Of a stretch of 58,953 nt of DNA, positions 49,885 through 57,840 are shown piece by piece. This DNA is from Actinomycetes bacterium (GTDB taxonomy: Bacteria > Actinomycetota > Aquicultoria > UBA3085 > Oleimmundimicrobiaceae): assembly GCA_030614255.1 (NCBI GenBank), contig JAUWKI010000008.1:1-58953 (forward strand). Reading direction: 5' to 3'. The notes beneath the pieces were generated by a model. That model did not search any database. It was not told where the DNA came from and saw nothing but the letters and a program-made list of their open reading frames with translations. Position numbers and translations under genes: made by a program. Numbering within the stretch: the stretch's first letter is position 1; each line of letters starts with the position of its first letter.

Positions 49885-52800
49885 TTACTTCACCTTCCTT
49901 ATGTCCACGAGAAACGCCTTGTATTCAGGAATCATGGTGTTGGCGTCACCCACGTGTGGAGTGAGTTGGTTAGCGGAATAGTTAAGCGTCGGACACGCAC
50001 CACCGGTACAAAGTCCGGCATAACCGTAACACCAGGGAAGACCGGCAAAGTGAACCGTCTTGCCATTGATATTCATTGGTTTTACACGTCCGGTAACTAT
50101 AGCTACCGCTTGCAGAGAACCTCGAGCGTTAAACACCTCGACAGTTTCACCGGGCTCAATGTTCTTCTCATCGGCAAGTTCCTTGCTGATTTCAACGAAC
50201 ATCTCGGGCATCAAATCGACAAGCCACGGTTGGTTCCTGGTCATGATACCGGTCTGCCAGTGCTCGGTGACTCTGTAGGTTGAGCCAACGATTGGATACT
50301 CATCAGCAGTTCCAATCTTGGTATCCGGATTGACTTCATGCCAGAGCTTGATGCACGGGTTGTTCTGCTGACCGGACATGATGTTGTCAACAGGGGCTTC
50401 AACCGGCTCGTAGTGCTCAGGGAAAGGACCCTCAGCACGAGCAGCAAAGAGTCTGAAAACTCCCTCGTTTAGCATTATAGCCGGCAGGTCTCCACCCGCA
50501 GCGCTCGGTGCCTTGGTGCCTCCAAAGTCTGGAATGTCGTTACCTACCCACTTGCCTTGAGCCTCATCCCACCAAATCTCGGGAATTTCCGGATTCCATG
50601 GTTTTCCTTCAAGGTCACAGGAAGCGCGGTTGTAAACGATTCTCCTATTGACCGGCCACGCGTAAGCCCACCCAAGGTTGTTTCCAATACCTTCTGCCTC
50701 GGGCTCTCTTCTCTGCATGAGATTTTCACCCTCTTCGGTGAATGTCCCAGAGAAGAGCCAGTTACCACAGGCCGTCGTTCCGTCTTTTTCAAGCTTGGTG
50801 AAGTTCTTAACCAGCTTGTTCCTGTCGGGCCACGTGTAACCATTACAGGCCTTCGCAACCTCAACAACATCAGGGTCTCCGTTAGGTCCAGAGTAATCCC
50901 AGTAGATGTTGGTGATGATTTCAGCGGCAGCACCGCCTTCGGCCGCATAAAGCGCCTTGACCTCTTTCATGATTAGGTCAGTTATTTCAAGATCAGTCTT
51001 GCAATCGCCAAGGGGTTCGCAACCCTTCCAGCGCCATTGAATCCAACGACCGGAGTTACTGATGGAACCATCTTTCTCGCAAGAGTCGGCCGCCGGAAGT
51101 CTCCAAACCTCGGTTTGAACGGCCTCGGGATCACATCCCGGGCGTTTCCAGAAGCTGTTGCTTTCGGTCTCCCAGAGGTTAAGGTCGACCAGCCACTCAA
51201 GGTTATCCATGGCAGCAGTCTCAATGTTAGAGTTAGGCCCACCAATAGCCGGGTTTTGACCCAAGAGAAGCATGCCTTTGATTTCTCCAGCATACATCGC
51301 TTCAAATAGAGCTATGTGGGAGTAACCTGCTCCCGAGAAGCCGCCGCCAATCTTACCCATCCAGTCAAAGCGGTAACCGTTATCGGCGGTTGCTGCGTCT
51401 CCCCACCACTCCTTAAGAAGACTTACGAGATACTTCTCGCCATGTCTCCACCAGGAAGTTGAACCAGGAAGAACGTTCGCAGTAGCTTTCCCGACCGTGT
51501 ATGCATCCGCGTAACCCCTGAAGGTCTGTCCAGCCTTTGGAGTCGATAAATAAGCCGGAATGATGTGGAAGAGCAAAGCATGGTCGGTTGAACCCTGAAC
51601 ATTGGGCTCACCCCTCAGAGCGTTAACTCCACCGCCAGGCCTTCCCATGTTGCCGAGAAGCAACTGGAGCATAGCGAAAGCACGGATGTTTTCCGTTCCA
51701 ACCGTATGTTGTGTCCAACCCATGGCGTAGCAGATGGTTCCAGCTTTCTCGGGAGCTCCCGTCTTTGAGAACTCTTCACAGATTTCAATGAATTTATCCT
51801 TTGGAGTCCCACAGATTTTCTCGACCATCTCAGGAGTATAGCGAGCAGCATGTTTCTTGAGAAGCTGCCATACGCAATTGGGGTCGGACATACTCATATC
51901 CCTCTTTGGAGAGTGGATAATTCCACCTGGAGCTTTTTCGTCTACGTTATCTTCCGTCTGATAGCCCCAAGATGCCGTATCGTACTTCCTCGCCGTGGAA
52001 TCATATCCACTAAAGAGACCGTTCAAATCCCCAGGCATCTTAAATTCGGGATTAATCAACATAGCAGCATTTGTATAGCGCTTCACATATTCCTCATGGT
52101 ACTTATTGTTTTGAATTACGTAGTTGACCATGCCCATGATGAAGGGGACATCCGTACCCGAACGGATAGGTGCGTAGATGTCTGCCCTAGCGGCGGAGCG
52201 GGTAAACCTCGGGTCTACACAGATTAATTTAGCTCCCCTCTCCTCCATGGCCTTAGTTATCCATTTGAAGGACATCGGGTGATTTTCTGCGGCATTACCA
52301 CCCATGACTACAACGCAATCAGTGTTCTTCAAATCGATCCAGTGATTAGTCATACAACCTCTACCAAACGTCGGTCCCAAAGCTGCGACCGTGGCAGAGT
52401 GTCATATACGTGCTTGGTGGTCGATGTAGACAAGCCCGAGAGTTCTCATAGCTTTTACCCAAAGATAGCACTCTTCGTTGTTTACAGCCGCTCCACCTAA
52501 AGACGCAATAGTTTCGACGCGATTGACAACGTTTCCGTCCGCGTCTTTTTCGATGAAGTACTTGTCCCTAGTATCTTTTATTTTGCGAGCAATATCGGTA
52601 ATTGCGTCATCCCAGGACCTTTCCTCCCACTCACAACCGCCCGGTCCGCGATAGAGTACTTTAGTGTTTCTTTTGCCAGCTGAGTCCGCTGCCACCTGAA
52701 ACATTGAAGCGCCCTTGGAACACAAGCTACCCAGGTTCGTTGGATGATCCGGGTCACCATCTATAGCGATTGGATGACCATGTTCATCAGAATAGATTAT

Positions 52801-52977
52801 AGCGCCACAACCACAAGAACAATAAGGACAAATAGTATACGCGGTCTTTAGGCCAGTCGTCCTGAGCTCTTCTGCCTCAGCCGCAACCGCTGCCATATTA
52901 TAACCAAATTCTACAAGAGCAGTTGTCGCTACCGAAGCACCTGTAAGCTTTAAAAAACTTCTTCGTGTGAGCTTCAC
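49885..52977 (-). CDS. fdhA: Selenocysteine formate dehydrogenase catalytic subunit (TGA at 52402-52404)
   Basis: The 1030-residue protein is read through an in-frame TGA at residue 192. The Tat signal TRRSFLK is at residues 4-10. A [4Fe-4S] site uses Cys50, Cys53, Cys57 and Cys86. The TGA lies in QARI-U-HSATVAALGPTFGRG, the exact active-site context of selenocysteine formate dehydrogenases, where Sec ligates Mo or W. A hairpin follows at SECIS distance (52372-52391). Conserved NHWIDLKN and later molybdopterin-binding blocks continue without other breaks. The start is GTG. It would otherwise be called as two fragments. It oxidises formate outside the membrane. Confidence 0.96.
52372..52391 (-). 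promoter_or_regulatory. SECIS-like hairpin downstream of the fdhA TGA
   Basis: On the minus strand CGGTC, a ten-base loop GCAGCTTTGG and GACCG form a perfect five-base-pair stem. It begins about 11 bases after the TGA, in the range of bacterial SECIS elements that recruit SelB. The stem sits within codons for a conserved peptide, so it is a candidate, not proof. Confidence 0.7.
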
Positions 52978-53239
52978 GTTTATGGCTCACTCCTTTCTAA
53001 AATAGTATGTGGCTTTCATATAAAGCCAAAAAAACACTCTCGGAAACCCCAATATTAATTAAAGTAAGGCGACTAGTGCGATGTATGCTAAGTTGATTGT
53101 GCAACCTTGAATGGATATCATTAGGGGTCCCGATTTTTTTCTCTTCTTTCTGGCCTCACCCCCCCCCTCTCTCTGATTTTTGCATCGGGTTTACTTATAT
53201 TGACAAACTCAATGCAAATCAAACTGATTACCGCATAAT
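52978..53239. other. Long untranslated leader of fdhA, no gene
   Basis: These 262 bases separate the riboswitch terminator from the fdhA GTG. They contain GGCTTT...AAAGCC (53013-53029), a nine-base C-run inside a pyrimidine tract (53150-53180) flanked by GATTTTTT and CGGGTT words, and an AAAGGAG site before the start. No open frame with family resemblance is seen. Additional regulation here is possible. Confidence 0.45.
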
Positions 53240-53275
53240 AAAAAGAGACCCACAGCAAATATGCTTAGGATCTCC
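53240..53275 (-). terminator. Terminator of the fdhA riboswitch
   Basis: On the minus strand GAGATCC and GGGTCTC form the outer stem, AGCA/TGCT the inner stem, followed by TTTTTATT. Its 5' strand shares the GGAG of the riboswitch core, so ligand-stabilised folding and terminator formation would affect each other. Confidence 0.85.
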
Positions 53276-53356
53276 TTTGCAAATTGGCAGGCATAAAAAT
53301 TGCTCTTTATACCCTATCGCTCATGTCTCCCAAAGGGAGAAAATGAGTCGGAGATT
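53268..53356 (-). promoter_or_regulatory. Third Moco/tungsten-cofactor-type riboswitch, upstream of fdhA
   Basis: The minus strand reads ATCTCCGACTCATTTT, a TCTCCC/GGGAGA hairpin, CATGAGCGATAGGGTATAAAG, then GCCTGCCAATTTGCAAAGGAG. The CTCCGA(C)TCA start, GCGATAGGGT and AAAGGAG end match the two other leaders in this window (35618-35732 and 36172-36320). It is about 290-380 bases upstream of fdhA. The likely ligand is the metal cofactor that FdhA itself needs. Confidence 0.82.
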
Positions 53357-53428
53357 CTTTCAAAAAATTCCCCAATTTAGCCAAATTATTACTTGAGAGT
53401 AGTCTATTGTTTATTGTCGTTACTTTAA

Positions 53429-53457
53429 CTTATATATTATTTAACACGCTATAACAA
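53429..53457 (-). promoter_or_regulatory. Candidate promoter for the fdhA leader
   Basis: TTGTTA and TATAAG are separated by 17 bases on the minus strand, about 70 bases upstream of the riboswitch. Position and spacing fit a sigma-70-type promoter. It lies between rex and the riboswitch. Confidence 0.4.
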
Positions 53458-53537
53458 ATTCCTGCAAAATGCAATAAAAGAACTTTATAAAATTTGGTTT
53501 TAAAGATAATTAATCATACTTATAGAAGCTAGTAAAA

Positions 53538-54176
53538 CTAGACCTTGTCGTCACTTTTTTTAGATAGAAAATATAGAGTATATAACAATTCTTTAACCGG
53601 GTTGGTGTTGTGAACCTTAACCGTATCGGGAACCATAACAGTAACAGGAGTGTAATTAAGAACAATCTTTACCCCTGCTCCTACCAGTAAATTAGCGATA
53701 TTTTGAGCCTCCACGGCAGGAACCGCAATAACCCCAATAGTTATCTTTTTTTCTTTAATCACTTTTTTTAAACTTTTAATGTCGCCGACTTTATGTTTGC
53801 CGACTTTTTTGCCAATTTTAGTTGTATCGTTATCAAATATAGCCGACACAGAAAAACCGTGTACTGCAAACCCATCATAACCCACAATTGCTGAACCTAA
53901 ATTACCGGCTCCAACAACGGCTATCTTATGAGATTCATCTGACCCTAGTATATGTTTAATTCTCAAGATAAGATCATCTGTATTGTAACCTACACCCTTC
54001 TTCCCGAAAGTCCCAAAATGAGCTAAGTCACGTCGTATTTCGGCGGGGTTTATCTTCGTAAGTTCTCCAAGTCTTTTTGAGGATATAGTGACACAGTCAT
54101 TTTGTTTGAGTTCTATCAAAAAATCCAAATATATAGGAAGCCTTCCTATTACCCCTTCGGGAATTCTTTCACTCAT
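53538..54176 (-). CDS. rex: Redox-sensing transcriptional repressor Rex
   Basis: Rex senses the NADH/NAD ratio and represses fermentation and respiration genes when NAD dominates. The N-terminal winged helix contains RLGELTKINPAEIRRDLAHFGTFGKKGVGYN, and the NAD-binding domain has VVGAGNLGSAIVGYDGF and VHNTNPVKELLY at the domain-swapped end. The ATG at 54176 gives the family-typical MSERIPEGVIGRLPIYL; upstream in-frame starts to 54248 are less likely. It is divergent from the selenoprotein operon and upstream of fdhA. Confidence 0.93.
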   Translation of the reverse strand: MSERIPEGVIGRLPIYLDFLIELKQNDCVTISSKRLGELTKINPAEIRRDLAHFGTFGKKGVGYNTDDLILRIKHILGSDESHKIAVVGAGNLGSAIVGYDGFAVHGFSVSAIFDNDTTKIGKKVGKHKVGDIKSLKKVIKEKKITIGVIAVPAVEAQNIANLLVGAGVKIVLNYTPVTVMVPDTVKVHNTNPVKELLYTLYFLSKKSDDKV

Positions 54177-54336
54177 AATTTTATCTCTCATCTCCAATAG
54201 ATTATTAAGAATTCTATCACTTCTTAATATCACTGTCTTTTCGAGCAAACAACCAAGGATGAAATAATTTTTCTAGAAGATTTACTTAAGCATTTATGGT
54301 ATGATTTTGACAACAAGATAAAGGGGAGTGACGAAG
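54177..54336. other. Divergent spacer between rex and the selenoprotein operon
   Basis: The 160-base spacer should contain the promoters of both rex (minus) and the plus-strand operon. A TATGAT word at 54299-54304 could be a -10 element for the plus strand; no good -35 match is seen at the right distance. No clear Rex palindrome could be identified by eye. Confidence 0.4.
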
Positions 54337-54705
54337 ATGCGTAAGGTATTAGTCCTGCTTGCAATCTTTACTTTCTTGATTGTCACCGTAAGTGCAATAT
54401 CGTGTGGCCCACCTACCAAAGAACCTTCTGAAAGACCAACCATCATTGAATTTTACAGTGAGACCTGACCAATCTGCACAGAGCAGAAGCCCATCGTTGA
54501 TGGGCTAGAAAAAAAGTATGAAAAGAGCATAAACTTAACGAGAATTGAGCTTAGGTCTCCCGAGTGGAAAACCGAATCAGAAAAATACAACGTAACATCG
54601 GTACCCGCTTTTATCTTTCTTACCCCAGATGGAGAAGTGGTTGAAAAACTAGAGAACCTCCAAGAAAAAGCTACTCTTGAAAATAAAATCAAGAACCTTC
54701 TCTAA
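54337..54705 (+). CDS. Selenocysteine thioredoxin-like lipoprotein (TGA at 54466-54468), UxxC
   Basis: The 122-residue protein has a lipoprotein signal ending VSAISC, so Cys23 would be lipidated. A thioredoxin fold follows (IIEFYS). The active site is ET-U-P-I-C-T-E-Q, with the in-frame TGA as residue 44 replacing the first Cys of the CxxC pair. A cis-proline loop TSVPAFIFL is at the expected place. RBS AGGGGAG precedes the ATG by about seven bases. Reading starts fresh from ATG and continues to a TAA without other stops. It is the first gene of a three-gene plus-strand operon. A thiol/selenol reductase outside the membrane is likely. Confidence 0.85.
54488..54506 (+). promoter_or_regulatory. 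SECIS-like hairpin in the first selenothioredoxin gene
   Basis: AGCCCATC, loop GTT and GATGGGCT form a perfect eight-base-pair stem starting 19 bases after the TGA. The loop contains GU. The third gene of the operon has almost the same element at the same distance. Confidence 0.7.
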
Positions 54706-54722
54706 TCTGAGGAGCAATAAAG

Positions 54723-56051
54723 ATGAGAAGAATGACTTATCGTTTAATCATTTTTGCGGTAATTTTGATTTTAATTTCGGTCATTGCCTCATACACTAAG
54801 AAACCGGAAGAAACAGTTGAGTCCGATAAAATTATGTCGACAACGACGGTAAAAAGCGAAGGTTTCACAGAGCCCGAAGGATGCACCTGACATGCCCAAA
54901 TGTACGAGCACTGGAAGAGCTCGATGCTTAGCAGATCATATGAGGATGAACTATTTAGAAAACTTTACCTTCTCGGAAGCGAAGAAACGGACGGGTTAAT
55001 TGACGAGTTTTGCATGCGATGCCACTCCCCTGTTGGAGTTTACCTCAAAGAAATCCCACCCGCCGATGGCTCAAAGCTTAGTAAAATTGCAAAAAGAGGT
55101 GTATTTTGTGATTTTTGCCATACAATCTCCGGTTACGAAAAGATTGGAAATGGCACCTATGAGCTTTCACCCGGTATAGTAAAGCTGGGCCCTTTCGAAG
55201 AGTCAGAATCTCCCGGCCACGAAACTGCCTATTCTGAGCTTCACACAAAGTCGGAATTTTGTGGAATATGCCACAACCTGTATCACCCGACAAATAACAT
55301 ACCCTTGGAATTGACTTATACGGAGTGGGAAGAGGGACCATACGCTGAAGAGGGAATCCAGTGTCAGGATTGTCATATGAGGCAGAGCCCAGGCATCCCG
55401 GCTACTGGAACAACTGAGAGACCCGACTATCCGGGTATAGCCGGCGCGGGAGGAGGAAAGAGGCCCCATCTTTACACGCACTACTTTATAGGAGGTAATA
55501 CAATTTCTCAGATACAGACCGATGATGGATATACGCAGATGGCAATAGAACGTTTACAAGCAGCTGCGACTCTCGAAATAACCCCTCCCACAAATGTAAT
55601 AGCGGGCACGGAAAATACTGTCAAAGTCAAAATTACAAATGCCGGGGCTGGTCATTATCTCCCAACCGGCCTTACTGAACTCAGACAGATGTGGTTATAC
55701 ATAAAAATAACCGATGACTCCGGTAAAGTAATATATGAATCGGGGACTCTAGACAACGAGGGAAATATAGATCAGGTGTCCACCATATATCACTCGGTCT
55801 TTGCGGACAAAGATGGCAACCCAACTGAAAAGTTGTGGGAGATAGAAAGCCCCATCTCAGACAATCGCATCCCGCCTAAAGAATCCGCCACCGAGGAGTA
55901 TTTGTTCACCATTCCCATCGGAGCAACCTTGCCGCTCAATGTTGAAGCCACCTTAAAGTATCGTTCTGCACCCCAGCATTTGGTCGATGAACTATTTGGA
56001 AAAGACAAAGTCGTTCCCTTGGTGATTGACATGGTAACGGAAAAAAGTTAA
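54723..56051 (+). CDS. Multiheme c-type cytochrome with selenocysteine near its first heme site (TGA at 54888-54890)
   Basis: The 442-residue protein begins with a membrane or signal helix (residues 5-23). At residue 56 an in-frame TGA gives E-G-C-T-U-H-A-Q-M-Y-E-H-W-K-S-S. In related cytochromes this block reads CxxCHxxxYxxWxxS, so Sec takes the second Cys position and Gly the first. Four regular heme sites follow: CMRCH (97), CDFCH (129), CGICH (180) and CQDCH (214). A C-terminal Ig-like domain lies after residue 225. GGAG precedes the ATG. It lies 17 bases after the first selenothioredoxin gene. The role is unknown; electron transfer or reduction outside the membrane is likely. Confidence 0.82.
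54905..54923 (+). promoter_or_regulatory. SECIS-like hairpin in the selenocytochrome gene
   Basis: CGAGC, loop ACTGGAAGA and GCTCG form a five-base-pair stem starting 14 bases after the TGA. The distance and size fit bacterial SECIS elements. The stem falls in codons for YEHWKSS, so some of the pairing may reflect protein conservation. Confidence 0.6.
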
Positions 56052-56090
56052 ATAAACAGAGTGTCCATGTTGATAAAGACAGGAGAAGTT

Positions 56091-56483
56091 ATGAGCAAGG
56101 TATTCATAAAACTTATGGCCCTTTTAATATTCTGCTTTATGATGGCGATTGTTTTAAGCTCTTGCACTTCAACATCGAATGAACCTTTCGGCGAGTTCTC
56201 GGATAAACCTCTCGTCATAGAATTATACTCCCCTGGCTGACCAGCTTGCGTAGAGATGAAGCCCATCGTCGATGAGCTGAAGGAAAAATATCAGGAAGAA
56301 GTCGATTTTAAAATAATTGATATCAACAGCACGGAGGGTCAGGAAAAGGCCTCAAAATATGGGGTCTCATATATCCCTACATTTGTTTTTCAAAAAACAA
56401 ACAGTGAAATTAATGAAAAAATAGTGGGTCCAATGAGTAAAGAAGCTTTTGAGGTTAGAATAATTGAGCTTAAAGAAAATTAA
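56091..56483 (+). CDS. Second selenocysteine thioredoxin-like lipoprotein (TGA at 56238-56240), UxxC
   Basis: The 130-residue protein has a signal ending IVLSSC (Cys25 lipidated) and a thioredoxin fold. Residue 50 is the in-frame TGA in SPG-U-P-A-C-V-E-M, giving the same U-P-x-C arrangement as the first gene. VSYIPTFVF carries the cis-proline. The stretch KPIVDELKEKYQ is nearly the same as KPIVDGLEKKYE in the first gene, so the two are paralogues. AGGAG lies five bases upstream of the ATG. It ends one base before the convergent M50 protease gene, with no terminator between. Confidence 0.85.
56260..56278 (+). promoter_or_regulatory. SECIS-like hairpin in the second selenothioredoxin gene
   Basis: AGCCCATC, loop GTC and GATGAGCT form an eight-position stem with one mismatch, starting 19 bases after the TGA. 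It copies the element in the first gene (AGCCCATC-GTT-GATGGGCT). The same spacing and sequence in two genes argues for function. Confidence 0.65.
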
Positions 56484-56484
56484 T

Positions 56485-57606
56485 TTACATACCAAGCTCC
56501 GTCTTAACTTTGATTAGACGAATAATATCGGTCCTTGTCACAAGTCCAACCAATTTATCTTTCTCGTTAATCACCAACAAATGCCCTATTTCTTCTTGAG
56601 CCATCTGCATCAAAGCATGGATAGCATCATTATCAGGACTTATTGTGAAAGATTTTTTCGAGGATTGTAAAACCTCGCCGACATTGGTGGTAAACCACTT
56701 TTCACGAGAGACTTCTTTTATATCGTGAATGGTAATAACCCCTAAAAAATTATCTCCTTCAACAACCGGAAAGCGCCCAAATCTATGCTTGAGAAAATAA
56801 TTGTTTACCATTTCATCGAGAGTAATCGAGGGTTCAATGGTTAAAATATCCTTTGTCATTATCTCCGATACCTTTATCCCCGAAAGAGCCCTTTGGAGAA
56901 CGACCTGCTGATAGCTTCCTTGAGCAGCTTGATTTAAAAACCATCCAATCAAAATAAACCAAATTCCCCCAACCAATCCTTGTATAACCGACACGAACCC
57001 GACAAAGATTAAGAGATAAGCAAAACCTTGTCCCACAAGCGAGGCCACTTTCGTAGCCGGCTTAATATCCTTTAAAAAGAACCAGAGAGTTGCCCTAAAA
57101 AGACGCCCGCCATCAAGGGGAAAACCGGGTAAAAGATTGAAGATTGCCAGGGATAAATTTATTAAAGCAAGATAATATGAAGGAACGGTAATCACAAGCC
57201 CTAAATTAAGAAAACTTGCTAAGACGAAAACACCATAAAAAAACGCTGACAGAAAAAAACTTGAAAGAGGCCCCGCGATAGCCATTTTGAACTCTATTGC
57301 CGGTGTAGCAGGTTCTTTGGCCATCTCGGCCACTCCGCCAAATATAAACAAGGTAATTTTTTTTATAGGAAGATTATTTAACCTGGCAATGTAAGAGTGG
57401 CAAAGTTCATGAAACAGGAGCGAGGAAAAAAAGAGAAGAGTAGTTATTAGGCCAGTTAATACGCTTATTGGGAAAGAAGAAATCTCCGCATTTAAAATGT
57501 GTGTGAACTGAAAGAGAATAACCAAAAAAATGATAAACCACGTGTAGTTTATTTCTATATTAAATCCAAGTATCTTACCAATTTTAATTGAGGGAAGAGA
57601 AAACAT
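56485..57606 (-). CDS. Site-2 protease-like M50 metallopeptidase with two CBS domains
   Basis: The roughly 373-residue protein has a membrane protease core with LFHELCHSYIARL (HExxH, His66 and His70) and NLLPGFPLDGGRLFRA supplying the third zinc ligand. Two CBS domains follow at residues 245-370 (SEIMTKDILTIEPSITLDEM and LVGLVTRTDIIRLI). This layout matches the rhomboid-independent Rip/SpoIVFB-like group whose CBS part senses nucleotides. It cleaves membrane proteins within the bilayer. ATG at 57606 fits AAGGGGTAAAG upstream. Targets are unknown. Confidence 0.92.
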   Translation of the reverse strand: MFSLPSIKIGKILGFNIEINYTWFIIFLVILFQFTHILNAEISSFPISVLTGLITTLLFFSSLLFHELCHSYIARLNNLPIKKITLFIFGGVAEMAKEPATPAIEFKMAIAGPLSSFFLSAFFYGVFVLASFLNLGLVITVPSYYLALINLSLAIFNLLPGFPLDGGRLFRATLWFFLKDIKPATKVASLVGQGFAYLLIFVGFVSVIQGLVGGIWFILIGWFLNQAAQGSYQQVVLQRALSGIKVSEIMTKDILTIEPSITLDEMVNNYFLKHRFGRFPVVEGDNFLGVITIHDIKEVSREKWFTTNVGEVLQSSKKSFTISPDNDAIHALMQMAQEEIGHLLVINEKDKLVGLVTRTDIIRLIKVKTELGM

Positions 57607-57840
57607 CTTTACCCCTTTATTTGTCTTAAAAAGCACCCGGCAACCCAATTATGATTTAGCAAAACCTACTAACCAAGAAAGCATGGAGCATCGACGAGAA
57701 TATCTGAGCAATCAAGCACATAATCATAATATCACTTAGATTCTTATGGAAAGTCAAAATATTTTGATAATTTTACCCGTGTGAAAGATAAAAACAGAGA
57801 ACCAAGCTTTATAAAACAAAGACAGCAGCAACGATAATGC

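Noticed and set aside
50544-51305. Long alternate-frame ORFs within fdhA on both strands
   Set aside because: They are shadows produced by the G+C-richer codon use of fdhA; their translations have no recognisable pattern.
49885-52404. fdhA as a frameshifted pseudogene or as two separate genes
   Set aside because: The reading frame is unchanged across TGA, the flanking residues are the invariant Sec site and a SECIS-like hairpin follows.
53400-53470. Rex operator upstream of fdhA
   Set aside because: TTGTTA and TAACAC-like words are present but do not form a proper inverted repeat of the Rex type by eye.
54453-54692. Minus-strand 79-codon frame across the first selenothioredoxin gene
   Set aside because: It is a shadow of the plus-strand gene, with no ribosome site and no family resemblance.
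54337-56483. Genetic code change (TGA as Trp or Gly)
   Set aside because: TGA ends several intact genes in the same window at the family-typical C terminus (moaA, ahbAB), and the four in-frame TGAs are all at redox or metal-ligand positions.
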